Notes under the pieces: generated by a model | The model's input: only the letters and a program-made list of their open reading frames with translations | What the model was told of the DNA's origin: nothing | The model's database searches: none | Program-made: the position numbers and the translations under genes | Assembly: GCA_022376925.1 (NCBI GenBank) | Contig: JAIOJX010000004.1 | Location: 128,985,123-129,049,122, forward strand | Direction of reading: 5' to 3' | Length of the DNA: 64,000 nucleotides | Source: Tragulus kanchil | Taxonomy: Eukaryota; Chordata; Mammalia; Artiodactyla; Tragulidae | Part shown: positions 34,488 through 46,480 of the stretch, one piece after another | Position numbering within the stretch: position 1 is the first letter of the stretch | Layout: each line of letters opens with the position of its first letter

Positions 34488-34722
34488 GGGCTTTCCTGGT
34501 GGTCCAGTGGGTGGAGAGTCTGCCTTGCAGTGCAGGGGCACCAGTTCTATCCCTGGCCCGGGAAGATCCCACGTGCTGTGGAGCAGCTGGACCGGTGTGT
34601 CCAATTGAGAGTCAGTGCTCTGGAGCACATGCGCCCAGAGCTGGTGTTCTGCAACGAGAGAGGCCCCTGCAATGGGAGGCCCACCCAGGCTAAAGAATAA
34701 CGATGGATTAAAAAAAAAAAGA
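34488..34722 (+). mobile_element. Type I tRNA-Glu SINE
   Basis: GGGCTTTCCTGGTGGTCCAG, GCACCAGTTCTATCCCTGG, GAGCAGCTGGACCGGTGTGT and an A tail. Target-site duplication AAGACATTAATACTA (34473-34487) versus AAGACATTCATACTA (34723-34737), one mismatch in 15. Confidence 0.93.
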
Positions 34723-34790
34723 AAGACATTCATACTAAAATTAAGCAATGCTTAACTGCCTGATCTTTGGAGTTATTAAGAGAAGGGGTT

Positions 34791-35080
34791 CCTTGGGCCT
34801 TCTCTGGTAGCTCAGTGGTAAAGAATCTATGGAAACACGGGTTTGGTCCCTGATCTAGAAAGATCCCACATGCCTCAAAGCAACTAAGTCCGTGCACCAC
34901 AACTATTGAGTCTGTGCTCTAGAGCCCAGAATCTGCAACCACTGAAGCCCAAGCAGCCTTAGAACCCATGCTCCGCAACAAGAGAAGCCACTGCAATGAG
35001 AAACCAGCTCACCACAACTAGAGAAGAGCAGGCACTAAGCAACACAACCCAGCACAGCCAAAAATAAATTATTTTTATAA
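34791..35080 (+). mobile_element. CHR-type tRNA-Glu SINE, full length
   Basis: GGTAGCTCAGTGGTAAAGAA, GCACCACAACTATTGAGTC, CAACAAGAGAAGCCACTGCA and an AAAATAAATT tail. Target-site duplication AAGAGAAGGGGT (34778-34789) versus AAGAGTAGGGGT (35081-35092). Confidence 0.9.
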
Positions 35081-35092
35081 AAGAGTAGGGGT

Positions 35093-35960
35093 CCCATCCA
35101 TGAACACTGGTGGTTAATAGCCATTTGCACCAAAGTCTCCTTATAGTGTAAACCTACATATTCTCTTTCCTGCCCTCCCTCCCAATCCAGAACAATTCCA
35201 TGTCCTGCCCTGCCCCCAAGCACATGCTCCCTGATTCACACATAGGTACCAACTCAGGACCCAAAGCATCAGAGAGAAGATGACAGCAAACAGAGCAGTG
35301 TGGATGGAGAATGGATGGTTAGGGCTGGTGGTCCAACCGAAGGACAAAGACACAGAAAATGACTGTTTCCAAGGAGGAGGAGAAAGCCTGCACAGGAGAG
35401 CAGAGCCCAGCCGAGGGCGAGCCCTGCAGGACGAAGGGCCTGAAGCCACTAGAGCAGTCAGAACTGGCTCCGGGCAGGCATCCACTTACCTCACTGCAGA
35501 CACTTCCAGCCCGTCTTCCACCTCCTAGTGTGTCTCCAGGGGAGGCTGGAGAGGAAGACGCCCTCCACTGCCAGTGACTACAGAGGCTTTTGATTAAAGC
35601 CCCTGGAAAGGAAGCTTTGTCTTTTAAATCCCTCAAAACAGTTTCCAAAAAAAATGCAGATAAAACAAGAAGGGGAGTAGAAGTTCTCAGGGCTTCAGCC
35701 TGCAAAGGCCAGATGCGGGAAGCAAATAAATTCAAGGCTTTCAGCAACAGAACTGGGCGAGGCTGCCAAGCGAGGCAGGGGAGGGGATTCTCTGGTTTGC
35801 CTACCTCTCTTCTCACCCAAGAACACACGTTATGCATTTCATGGAACTAGATAGTGGGATGAATCCGTTACATTCACCATTTCACCTTTTCCACATACAA
35901 TCACCGGTTTAGGAAATCAGGTCTCTTGCCTGTACTAGTATCTTTGTCTGATAAATTACT
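35093..35960. other. Unique, fairly GC-rich DNA; no gene called
   Basis: Long frames exist on both strands (minus strand 35319-35837, 172 codons; plus strand 35280-35577), but they overlap one another, show no domain and have no clear splice context. A spurious origin is most likely; an exon is not excluded. Confidence 0.45.
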
Positions 35961-36187
35961 TTGTTGTTGTTGCTCAATCGCTCAGTCATGGTCAACTCTT
36001 TGAGACCCCATGGACTGCAGCATGCACCAGGCTTCCCTGTTCTTCACTATTTCCCACAGCTTGCTCAAACTCATGTCCATTGAGTCAGTGATGCCATCCA
36101 ACCCTCTCATCCTCTGTCAGCCTCTTTTCCCCTGCCCTCAGTCTTTTCCAGCATCAGGGTCTTTTCAAATAGTCAGCTCTTCACATC
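35961..36187 (-). mobile_element. BovB LINE 3' end (antisense)
   Basis: TGTTGCTCAATCGCTCAGTC, GGACTGCAGCATGCACCAGG and CAGCATCAGGGTCTTTTC. 5'-truncated, no open frame. Confidence 0.88.
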
Positions 36188-36425
36188 TTGTCCCAGCTCA
36201 AATGTCACCTCCTCTGTGAAACCTTCCTAGACTCCCCCAGGCAGAACCTATGGCTTCTTCTCCCGTGTTCCCAAGACCTTCCTCCATACTCTCCAAGGAC
36301 AGAGGTTTTCCTATAGCTATGTTCTGTCTCTCCAGGTGAACAGGGAGCTCCCAGGGTTAAGAGATGGACCTTGTTCATTATTCTCCAGTGCCTAATGAAC
36401 GTTTACTAAGGTTACAGACGGATGG
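36188..36425 (+). repeat. L2 LINE 3' end
   Basis: TCAAATGTCACCTCCTCTGT and AAACCTTCCTAGACTCCCCC are diagnostic L2 phrases, followed by an L2-like terminus with TTCTCCAGTGCCTAATGAAC. Confidence 0.75.
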
Positions 36426-37167
36426 ACACAAAGCTATCAGAGGAATTGAGAGAGGCCATGCTCTAAAAGGGAATCTTCATCCACAGGATGAAGGGGAGCT
36501 GCATGACCACAAGGCAGACTTCTCCATAGGCAGCGAGCCGTCTTTTCTGGAACTCTGGAAGGACTGTCAGCAAGACCTCTGCCAGTCTCCTCTCTGTCTC
36601 CCTCTATTTATACCCTCGGGCCAGGAGACAGGAGGAGGCTGTCTGAACTCAAGGACAATGATCTGCAAGCAATACCTTCACTGCATTTATTCTTGGCAAG
36701 GATCCCCAGAGGTTAGGTTTCCTTTAGAAAGCAGCCACTGAGAGAAGGAAATTCTAGTTTTTTAACTCTTCTGCTGTTTCCAAAGACATTGACAGAAACT
36801 TTAAATATCTGCTAAGGCACCAAAATGTACCCTTAGGCAAAAAGGCTATAGTCATTGCAAAAGTTCTTGACTCAAAAAAAGGAAAAAGCAAATCAAGTTA
36901 CTGGAAAGGGAGCAGCGAAAATAAATAAGTTAATTAAAAAGAGTAAAACTGAAAGAGTGTCTAAGAGAGCAAGAAATTTAAGGGATGGTTATACAAAATC
37001 ACCATCCTCTTCAAGTATTTTAACTGTATACTTGAGCAAAAACACAAAGAGCTTGGTAAAATTGTTAGGCTTATCCTTAATGGACCTAAAAACAAATATA
37101 CACATACATGTATATAGTATAGCAACCATTAACCTCACTTTAACCTAATTTACTAAAATCTCACTTT
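36426..37167. other. Unique DNA
   Basis: Includes frames 36364-36741 and 36855-37148 without recognisable domains. The second is a lysine-rich translation of an A-rich tract. Confidence 0.45.
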
Positions 37168-37209
37168 GATCCCTTTAATGAAAAGCAACAAAAGCTACAG
37201 TTACCAAGA

Positions 37210-37385
37210 AGACACATTTAGATGTCAGACCTGATCTAAATCTCACAGCCTTCCAACTGTAAGACTTTCAGCAAGTTACTCAAGTCCCCTGAGTCTCAGT
37301 TTCTTTAGCTATAAAATGGGCTGTTCTGAAAATTTCTGAGGTGCCGCACGTAAAAGTCTCCATGCAAACGACCAAGAAAGCAGTA
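37210..37385 (+). repeat. MIR, upstream copy
   Basis: TTTCAGCAAGTTACTCAAG and AGTTTCTTTAGCTATAAAAT fit MIR. Repeated at 38352-38527 by duplication J. Confidence 0.72.
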
Positions 37386-38245
37386 TTAGTAGAAGATCTT
37401 AGAATCATTAGGACCATCATCACAATAACAAGAAAAGAAACGGATGTCAGGACTTTTAGAAAGAAGGAAAAATTCTGAACTTCCTTCTATCGCTTCATCT
37501 GTTTATCACATGCATTGGTTTCTCTGTAGAATCCCCAAGAAAGACAGAAAGACCCAATTATAGTCACAGAATTAACCAGGAAGGATATTAACACCTCTAA
37601 TCAGGCTTTTCAAATAGTGGAGACAAAAGGGTTTCTTTTCTAAACATTCAATTCCCAGGAAAACTCCACATCCTAGGAGCCTCGTTCTCCTAACTTTGAA
37701 TTGCTCCTTGGTTCCAGAGGCATGAGAGGTTGCCTAAGTACAGATTTCCTTTTAAAGGTCACATCAGAAGAGTTTCTGTGTGTTATGTCCCCAACCACTT
37801 GGAGGAATTGAATGTATACCCCAAGAGGAGGCCTTTCTTTGGCACTGAAAGTAAAACCCCAGCCCAACCCCAAATTTGTAGACACTGTAATAACATATGC
37901 AGTTGGTGAAAACAGCACTTTATCATCAGAGGCTTGAAACACTCAGCAGGACAGAGTTGTCCTCAATTGTATCATAGGCTTTCAAGGGCTAAAGAACACG
38001 CACTTCAACACAACTGTAGGCTTGTGTTTACAGTGTGTGAGCACAGGTGTGCATGCAAAAAAGCAGGTCTGAGGGATCGTGAGCCATGCCTCATACCTGA
38101 CTCTTCTCATCACCTTGACAACACTCCCAACTTGCACCTATCAGACCACCTACACCAGAAAAGACAAGAAACAGGGAAGGAGGACCTTACAGCACCCATG
38201 AAGCCCAGCCAACTTACAAATATCGGTGCTGTCTGAGTCCACTGG

Positions 38246-38309
38246 GGTTACTCTGACAGAATACCATAGATTAGGTGGCTCATAAACAACAGAAATTATT
38301 TCACTTCTC
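38246..38309 (+). repeat. Old repeat cut by the J junction
   Basis: GTTACTCTGACAGAATACCA to CACTTCTCG: the first 64 or so bases of the element that is longer at 39388-39716. Confidence 0.7.
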
Positions 38310-38351
38310 GATCCCTTTAATGAAAAGCAACAAAAGCTACAGTTACCAAGA

Positions 38352-38527
38352 AGACACATTTAGATGTCAGACCTGATCTAAATCTCACAGCCTTCCAACT
38401 GTAAGACTTTCAGCAAGTTACTCAAGTCCCCTGAGTCTCAGTTTCTTTAGCTATAAAATGGGCTGTTCTGAAAATTTCTGAGGTGCCGCACGTAAAAGTC
38501 TCCATGCAAACGACCAAGAAAGCAGTA
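38352..38527 (+). repeat. MIR, downstream copy
   Basis: Same relic as 37210-37385, displaced by 1142 bases. Confidence 0.72.
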
Positions 38528-39387
38528 TTAGTAGAAGATCTTAGAATCATTAGGACCATCATCACAATAACAAGAAAAGAAACGGATGTCAGGACTTTTA
38601 GAAAGAAGGAAAAATTCTGAACTTCCTTCTATCGCTTCATCTGTTTATCACATGCATTGGTTTCTCTGTAGAATCCCCAAGAAAGACAGAAAGACCCAAT
38701 TATAGTCACAGAATTAACCAGGAAGGATATTAACACCTCTAATCAGGCTTTTCAAATAGTGGAGACAAAAGGGTTTCTTTTCTAAACATTCAATTCCCAG
38801 GAAAACTCCACATCCTAGGAGCCTCGTTCTCCTAACTTTGAATTGCTCCTTGGTTCCAGAGGCATGAGAGGTTGCCTAAGTACAGATTTCCTTTTAAAGG
38901 TCACATCAGAAGAGTTTCTGTGTGTTATGTCCCCAACCACTTGGAGGAATTGAATGTATACCCCAAGAGGAGGCCTTTCTTTGGCACTGAAAGTAAAACC
39001 CCAGCCCAACCCCAAATTTGTAGACACTGTAATAACATATGCAGTTGGTGAAAACAGCACTTTATCATCAGAGGCTTGAAACACTCAGCAGGACAGAGTT
39101 GTCCTCAATTGTATCATAGGCTTTCAAGGGCTAAAGACCAAACACTTAAACACAACTGTAGGCTTGTGTTTACATGTGTGTGAGCACAGGTGTGCATGCA
39201 AAAAAGCAGGTCTGAGGGATCGTGAGCCATGCCTCATACCTGACTCTTCTCATCACCTTGACAACACTCCCAACTTGCACCTATCAGACCACCTACACCA
39301 GAAAAGACAAGAAACAGGGAAGGAGGACCTTACAGCACCCATGAAGCCCAGCCAACTTACAAATATCGGTGCTGTCTGAGTCCACTG

Positions 39388-39716
39388 GGGTTACTCTGAC
39401 AGAATACCATAGATTAGGTGGCTCATAAACAACAGAAATTATTTCACTTCTCGAGGCTGGGAAGTCCAATATAAAGGACCGCCCAGGATGAAGTCTCTGG
39501 TGGATTCGGCCACGTCCGGGTTCTCAGGCAGCCATCGCCTCACTGTGTCCTCACAGGAGCGCTCTGGGGTCTCTTTTGTAAGGGCACTAAATCCATCCTC
39601 AGGGACTCCACCCTCGTGACCCAATCACCTCCCCAAAGCCCCACTTCCTGGTACCGTCACACTGGGGATTTCAACAGACAAATTTTGGAACGTCACAAAC
39701 ATTCAGTCTATAGCAA
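39388..39716 (+). repeat. Old mammalian interspersed repeat, family not assigned
   Basis: TAGATTAGGTGGCTCATAAA, CTCACTGTGTCCTCACAGGA, GTAAGGGCACTAAATCCATC and CCCAAAGCCCCACTTCCTGG form a very common mammalian repeat type. I recognise the phrase order but do not trust a family name. Confidence 0.6.
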
Positions 39717-40012
39717 GTACCAATAACCAAGAAGATGCAAACAAATTCAAATGGCATATTTCTACAAACTTCAGTTTTACCTGACTTTAGAATAAATAAA
39801 TTGGCATTAAAGTTAGACATGTTTGTTCTTTTCTTTTGCAATTAATCTTAAGCACATGAGTTGAGGAGAATGGCAATCATAATATATTTACTTTCCAGAA
39901 ACACAGACCAAGTGATGATAGCAGACTTATACTTAGTAAGAGGAAGAAGCCATTCTTGGATGAAAAACCTGAATAAAACAGTGGATAATGGTAGATAATA
40001 AGGAGTTGGCTT

Positions 40013-40250
40013 ATCATATATCTCTATATTATATACATGATCATGTATATACATACATATGTAGCAGATTAACACCAATATTATATATGGGGTGTGTATA
40101 TATATATATATATATGATGTGCATTCATTCATGTGTATATACAAATATGAGGTTGATATGTATATATTTCTGTGTATAAGGGTGTATATGTGTGAGCACA
40201 CATACACATGCAGACATTGAACCATTCATGTGTGTAGAAAGTGTATGTGT
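40013..40250. repeat. AT/TG-rich microsatellite cluster
   Basis: Interleaved TATA and TGTA runs with a pure (TA)n core around 40094-40115, then TGTATATGTGTGAGCACACA. The 125-codon minus frame here is a translation of the microsatellite. Confidence 0.9.
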
Positions 40251-42529
40251 GTGTTCTTAAGGAGTTTCATCCTCACAAAAGAATTTGTCTCATGAGCCCT
40301 GTCTATAGCTGACACACAGCCTTGTTTTAGGAAACATGTTTTCCATTTATATGGTTTATTATTCCCTGGTTGTTCCCTTCCTCCAGGAAAGTAATCCTGA
40401 GCCTACATCTTCTCCCCTCCTTCCCACCAGATCACCTGCCCCCACTGGGAAAAGCTAAGTCCTTCCCATTCTCGCAGGACTATGACTCACACCATCCTAC
40501 CCTGTGGAAAGCCCAGGGAAGCCCATCCTTATCTAGATGACTGTCTCTATCAATCCCAACTTCTTCCTCCCAAGGGCCTTTGCCTGCACTAGTAAAGCAC
40601 GACTTTGGTGGGAAGGCTCATCCAGGCCACCTCCATGGGACATGGGACATCTGGATCCAATAATGCCTTGTAATAAAGTACCTCCTGTAGCCAGATTCAA
40701 GTCTCATTCCCTTGTTCTTGATAAGAGTCATGGCTCCCTGTGTTAGAGTCTCTTAAGAGGGCATAGCTGTAAGCTCTGACTTTTATATAAATATGACCCT
40801 GCTGCCCTTGAGAACATGGGGAAAATTATCTGTTAAAGGGTCTTGGTCCTATATGAGCCCACTCTCCTGAGGCCAGATACACTGTCTGTCCCGCCCCAGT
40901 TCTTCATCTCCCTTTACCCTGGGGATCCTTCCTGAGCACAGAGTGTAGGGTCTTCTTCACTATTTCACCTCACCAATCCCTTGAGAGACAACAGGAAGGA
41001 TGCATTTTCCTGCCCAGAACATCACCACCCCATTCTCGGTCATGCTATGAATAGAGCCAGCAGGGTACCAGATTTCACTGTAACCAGTATGTCCTTTAAA
41101 TGCCTCCATCCTTCCATCCACATGCCTGCCTCTCCTCTAGGACCTCCTTCATGTGATCAAATCGCTGATCTTGATCCAGAGATGCTCCCAATGCCCTGTG
41201 GAGCCCCATAATCCTAAATTTCCCTTGAGCCTCCTCTCTTTTCATCAAAAACATATCAGTCTTCTGTGTCCTTTGTTCCTAAAGGTTATAGGAGGTTAAC
41301 TGTTAACTTAATATCACCTATTGTATTTGCAAGCTAACGGGTTTCCTCTTGTCAAGAAGAACAACAGACAGTAAAACCAGAGGTAGGATTCTAAGAATTC
41401 AGTGCAGGCTAATGAGGTGTCACTTGAGAGAGGAGTGAGATTTCGACCCTTTCATACCATTCTATATAAACAATTATCAGCTCAAAACACAGAGCAAAGC
41501 CAAGAGGAAGGAGAAAAAAACACCAGAAAGCACGTCTCTGTAAAGACTAGGCTAGGTGTTCCTGATCCTCACCCCAACCCTGACCTCTCTCAGAACCACA
41601 CATGGAGGCTCTCTGGGCTCCCACGTGGAGGGTGGGCTTCCACGCCCCGCGGTAGGGGAGTCCGGCAGACAAACAGCACTCCGGAGAAGTCTCAGAGTGT
41701 TTCCCCAAGGGTGCCACCGAGCGCTAGAATACAAGGAACTCAAAGGCCAAGCCATCAAAAAGAATTTTGGCAGGAATACAAGGGCCATCAGGAAGCTAAT
41801 TTAGATCCCGCTGGGCTGCCTTGAGTCTGGAAGGAACAGAAAAAGAACATGAAAATTATGTGGTGAATTGTCAGAAGGCAGGAAAGACCCAAGGTCTTGG
41901 TCTTAATCACGTTCCATGTGAAGAAGTTCTGGCATGACGCATGCCTGAAACCTGCCAAGCCTTGAGTAATGGGAACAAACGAGAGGAAGAGGGGGCTGAT
42001 GAGAGTGCCTGGTGGGGAGGGGGATGTCAGGCCTCGTCTAGGTGGTGCCAAACATCTGGGTAAACTGCAAAACGCTTAAGCCAGTATCAAGCCATTTTGT
42101 CTATAGAATAGCAAACATCGAATCTGAAAATGTCTCAGTCACATCACTTTAATTCTGCTTTATTTCACAGTGTTTGTGCAGATGTTTGAAAGTTCCTGAG
42201 GGGCATAACCAAGGCTTATTTATTTTCAGTTATCTCCACCTTCCAGCACTGAGTACATGTCTGGTACCTCAAAAGCTACTCTATACACATTTGAGGAAGG
42301 GAGAGAGGAAGAGGAGGAAGATGAAGCCAAGTAGAGATTATTCCCAAATCTTTAATGACAGGATGATCACAGAATTCATTGTCCAAACTGGGGCAATCTT
42401 GAGAGTAAAAATGGTTGGTAGCACTGGCCCAAGCTACATGGCACCCTACTTAAGGGCCAGTTACATATGGAAGATGAAGCCTTAGCAAGAAACTGCTCTG
42501 TTGTTATTTTCCAAACACTGTAAGTCAGA
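40251..42529. other. Unique DNA, about 2.3 kb
   Basis: No gene called. The most gene-like stretch is 41402-41824 (140 codons, locally CpG-containing around 41630-41690), but it shows no domain and no exon borders I can defend. Parts of 40360-41200 are weakly L2-like. Confidence 0.4.
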
Positions 42530-42699
42530 CTTGCAGTGCAGAAGAAATAGCAAGAAGGTCAGTGTGGCTGGAGCAGAGAGAGGGAGGGGAGGATGGGAAA
42601 TGAGGCAGGACTTGCACCTTATTCCAGGTGCGGGGAGGTGTCCTGGTGGTAGCGGGCTAGGGAGTTTGCCTGGGTGAGTGACAAGCTGTGATTTATGTT

Positions 42700-42970
42700 T
42701 TGAAAGATCTGTCTGCTTACAGTAGTCAAAGTCAGAGTCAGGAAGTACATTAGTAGCTGCCAGGGGTCCCGGGGGTAGGGAGGTGGGATGGGGAGTTAGT
42801 GTTTAGTGGAACAGAGTTTCAGTTTAGGAAGGTGAAAGATTTGAAAGATGGGTGATGGCGAAATTGCACAACAGTGTAAATGTACCTAGTGCCTATACAG
42901 TTACATACAGTAAAAATAGTATGTTCTGTATTATGTGACTTGACCACAATTAATAGAAATTTTTAATAAA
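42700..42970 (+). mobile_element. Old L1 (L1M-type) 3' end
   Basis: TTAGTAGCTGCCAGGGGTC, GAGTTTCAGTTTAGGAAGG, GCACAACAGTGTAAATGTAC, GTGACTTGACCACAATTAAT match the 3' UTR of old mammalian L1. Confidence 0.75.
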
Positions 42971-43019
42971 AAAAATAATAAACCAAAGATCTCTCTGCTA
43001 TGTAACACAAGAAAGTCTA

Positions 43020-43175
43020 CTCAATGCTCTGAGGTGACCTAATGGGAAGAAAATCCAAACAAGAGGGAACATATGTAGACTCAATTCACTTTGCTATAGA
43101 GCAGAAATGAACACAACATTGTAAAACAACTATACTCCAATAAAAATTAATTTAAAAAATATAAAATTAATTTTG
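43020..43175 (+). mobile_element. Artiodactyl L1 3' terminus
   Basis: TTCACTTTGCTATAGAGCAG, AACACAACATTGTAAAACAA and CTATACTCCAATAAAAATT then an A-rich tail. Confidence 0.75.
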
Positions 43176-43400
43176 TAAATGGTGAAAACAAAAGAAAATA
43201 TCTATCTGGCTGTAGTATGGAGAATGAATCGTGGGGGAGGAGCAGCATCAGGCTGCTGTGGTTGTCCAGGAGAAGGGACGCTCATGCCAGGGGGCAGTGG
43301 GTGCCAAGGAAGGGGGAAGAGGGTGTGGTTTCAGGACAACTGGTCTGTGCAGAGTTGCTGATGCAGGGGTCGTGGGAGGTGAGTTAAGAGGGGCATCAAA

Positions 43401-43635
43401 GAAGGGATAAATCAAGAGGTGGGATGAACACAAGCACACGCTCCTATAAGACAGAAAACCAACAAGACCTACTGCATAGCATAGGGAACTCTACTCAGTA
43501 TTCTGTAATATCCTTTATGTGAAAAGAATCTAAAAAAGAATGAATATATGAATATAACTGAATCACTTTGCTGTACACCTTAAACTAATACAACACTGTA
43601 AATCAACCATATCCTAAAATTAATTTAAAAAAAGA
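43401..43635 (+). mobile_element. Artiodactyl L1 3' end with exact target-site duplication
   Basis: CCTACTGCATAGCATAGGGA, ATAACTGAATCACTTTGCTG, CACTGTAAATCAACCATATC and an A-rich tail. An exact 13-bp duplication, GAGGGGCATCAAA, is at 43388-43400 and 43636-43648. A 5'-truncated insertion of about 235 bases. Confidence 0.9.
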
Positions 43636-43777
43636 GAGGGGCATCAAAAGTGACTCCTAGATTTAGAGGCTGAGCCACCAGCTGGGTAGATGGTGACTCC
43701 TTGGTTTACCTGGGGAAGCCAGGGAGAGTAATTTTGCAAAGACTTCACTAACTTTTGTCTAAAAACAAGTTACTCTG

Positions 43778-44062
43778 GGGCTTCCCTGGTGGTCCAGTGG
43801 GTAAAGAGTCCGCCTTGCAGTGCAAGGGGTGCCAGTTCGATCCCTGGCCTGGGAGGATCCCACATGCCACAGAGTGGCTGGAGCAGTGTGTCCACTTACG
43901 AGCCAGTGCTTTGGAGCACATGCACCCAGAGCCAGTGCTCTGCAATGAGAGAGGCCACTGTGATGGGAGGTCCACACAGGCCAAAGAACTAAGATGGATG
44001 AAAACAAATTAAAAAAATGAAAGACCAGTAAAGGTGGCCAAAATTAAAGAGAGAAAAAAAGA
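43778..44062 (+). mobile_element. Type I tRNA-Glu SINE
   Basis: GGGCTTCCCTGGTGGTCCAG, CCAGTTCGATCCCTGGCC, a ruminant-type body and an A-rich tail. Exact target-site duplication AAGTTACTCTG at 43767-43777 and 44063-44073. Confidence 0.93.
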
Positions 44063-44139
44063 AAGTTACTCTGAAACTCTTGGCTAGTTCCTGTATCTCC
44101 CCAACTGTTTATCTCCCTGCTCCTATCACTGTCTAGACC

Positions 44140-44275
44140 TGTACAGCCTTACTGGGTTAATGATCATCTCCCCTGCCAGGTTGTTAGCCCCTTGAGAGCA
44201 GGTACTTTGTCTTGTTCACCAGTATGCCTTGCGTCTAATATGTATTCAATAAATATTTACTGAAAGGAAAACCAC
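44140..44275 (+). repeat. L2 LINE 3' end
   Basis: CCCCTTGAGAGCAGGTACTT, TGTCTTGTTCACCAGTATGC, ATTCAATAAATATTTACTGA. Confidence 0.75.
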
Positions 44276-44304
44276 GCTAAGTTTTTTAAAATGCTAAACT
44301 TGAA

Positions 44305-44420
44305 TTCTCGTACATGTTCTGGGACCAGTGAGCTGCAGAGCCTTGGTCAAGTCATTGGGCATTACTGTTTCTCAATGCTCATCCTTACAACAACAGGTTG
44401 CATGAGGTGCCTGCCAAGTC
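44305..44420 (+). repeat. MIR fragment
   Basis: GAGCTGCAGAGCCTTGGTCA and the following T-rich and TCATCCTTA stretch fit a diverged MIR. Confidence 0.5.
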
Positions 44421-46004
44421 CCTTCTAGCTCAAACATTCAAGGACCATGATTATGTTCTTTGATGTTCACAGGTGAGCTAGAATCAGCAAAACCACAATA
44501 TTGTGAACAAAGTCCTCGGGACTGAAGAAATATTGTTGGCCTTGAGCTGAGGAGGGAGGCTGTCCCCAACAGTCAAGCCTTCACACCAGTAAGTGGAGAT
44601 GTACCCAACCTCACAGAGACACAGCACATTAGGTAGAGAGCAGACTGGGCTCATTCTCCTGGTCTTCAAGGAGCCAGGTGAGGCATCGCCACCATCACGA
44701 GCACTGAGCATGCACTCAAGGCCCCCACTTCTCCAGGGCTGCTGATTGGGGTCCTGCCACTCTGTCGGTCACCATCCTTTCTCTTCCTTCATGACTGTTT
44801 CCATTATTCAAAGCTTGCTGTGTGCTTTTACATGCAATAAGCCAGATCATCTTTGTACTAAAAGTAACTAAGTCGACTATCCTCTGATAATACAAGGCAT
44901 AGCTTGATTTTCTCACTTCCTCCTTCCTTTTTCCAGTCTCATGTCCAAGAGGGAACTTTGAATGAGCCCCATGAAGGTTGGTGCTCTGCCAAGGGTGCGC
45001 GGATGACCTCAAGGTCTTCCTGACTCCACGTTTGGCATTCCCAAACCCAACCAGCTTCCTTCTGACCTCTCTCTCCTTGCCAACAGAAAAGAGAGTGTGT
45101 GTGGATAAAAGAAACTGACAGATAACCCCAAACCCCATGTTAGTCATTAGTTAAAACTTCCTGAGCCACTAACGAAAACCAGAACTCACCCTAGGAATAT
45201 TTCAAAACCTCTATGTTCAGGCTAGGTTGGTGTTGAGTTGCAACACTATGCACTACTCCAAACAACCACACCTCATGCCAACAGTTAGCCCATGCCCAGA
45301 GGAAAGCTCCCGAACACCAGGGCAGAGGTCAGAGTATTGAGTTCAGTTATCATAGCCCAGATGTACCACCGGTGGCTCCTCTCTTCCTGTTTCTCCAAAC
45401 TGTAGATCCCAAGCCCTGGCCCATTTCCAACCACAAGGACTCCTTGGCCACCAATCTCTGGCCACACTCTGCCTGTCTCCGTGCCTGACATGGGCCCTTG
45501 TCTGCTCTGTGTGAACACTGACACAAGTGCCCTTGGGAATCAAAGAAGCCAGATCTTCACAGGTCTACCACTGTTCTATTTTTTCATTTTTCTCTGCCCC
45601 CCAATTTGTTCTTTATAACCTGTTCCAGGTCCTCTTTTGTCTAAGTCTCTTTTTAGGCTAGAGTCTCCTCCTATAAACTCCTGTCCCAAGGTTCCAGTGG
45701 AAGCCCTGTGAACAGCCACACTGGTGACTGTTTTCTCTGCTGCATTCCTTTGTTCATCCTACTGCTTCTAAATCCTTTATTATAATGAGACATGGCTAGG
45801 CCCTTCAAAGTCTCTTTACTCAGGCTCACCCAGTTTGAAGAAAAATGAACACACCTGGTAGCAACCGCTGTCTACACAGACATGCCTTCCAGGTCCCACC
45901 GTGATCTCTTGGCCCCATCTTCATCAGGGTCTGGGTATGTCTATCTGTAATGACAGATAATTGTCCCCGTCTTTCTATACGTATTCTCTAAACTGTGACC
46001 TTTT
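44421..46004. other. Unique DNA, about 1.6 kb
   Basis: No gene called. A 143-codon minus frame (44716-45147) has no recognisable domain. Confidence 0.45.
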
Positions 46005-46480
46005 TCAGGTCGAAGTCTGATCATGTCACACCGGCACTCAAAATTTTGCAAATTCCCTCCCATTTCAGGGTAAAATTCAACGTGTTCGCAATGGTCTAGA
46101 AGCCCCTTCAAAACTGGAGTACCCAATTGTTCCCAAAGGATACTGGCCATGTTCCTGTTCCTCGGCCTGAAATAGTTTCCTCTGGAAAGCACAGCTCGCC
46201 CACTCCCTGTACCCCTTCAGAGCTTCTCCCCAAGCATACATGCAGCCCACCTCAGTTACAACTTCAGCCTCTGCCAAGCCATCCCATGCCCCTCACCCTT
46301 TTATTTTTACTAACTAAATTATATTCTATTATACCGTGCAATTCACTTACCTAATATATAACTCTTTATTTCTGTCTCCTCCACTAGACTTTAAGCTCCC
46401 AGAGGGCAGGAATTTTTGTCTGTCTTATTCAGTGATGAATCAGTGCCTTGAATATGGCCTGGCCCACCATATTATGGAAT
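46005..46480 (+). repeat. L2 LINE 3' region
   Basis: GTCTGATCATGTCACACCGG, CCATTTCAGGGTAAAATTCA, ACTTTAAGCTCCCAGAGGGC, GGAATTTTTGTCTGTCTTAT: successive diagnostic L2 phrases in order. Confidence 0.82.

Larger units (their letters stand above)
37168..39454. repeat. Duplication J (1.14 kb, exact head-to-tail)
   Basis: 37168-38309 is followed directly by 38310-39454, offset 1142 to 1143. A cluster of mismatches sits near 37993-38012 versus 39135-39154 (AAAGAACACGCACTTCAACA versus AAAGACCAAACACTTAAACA), with a one-base difference in the nearby TG run. The upstream copy stops inside an old repeat; the downstream copy carries that repeat on to about 39716. Confidence 0.97.
42530..43750 (+). repeat. 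Old mammalian repeat, instance 3, with L1 insertions
   Basis: GTCAGTGTGGCTGGAGCAG and CATCAAAAGTGACTCCTAGA belong to the same broad old repeat type as 22740-23560 and 30582-31600. It is broken by L1 pieces at 42700-42970, 43020-43175 and 43401-43635. Confidence 0.4.

Noticed and set aside
35319..35837. 172-codon minus-strand open frame
   Set aside because: Overlaps open frames on the other strand in a GC-rich stretch; no domain, no credible exon borders.
39848..40225. 125-codon minus frame
   Set aside because: It is a translation of an AT/TG microsatellite.
41402..41824. 140-codon frame in the most CpG-containing stretch as a possible exon
   Set aside because: No domain, no matching splice sites I can defend, and CpG density is too low for an island.
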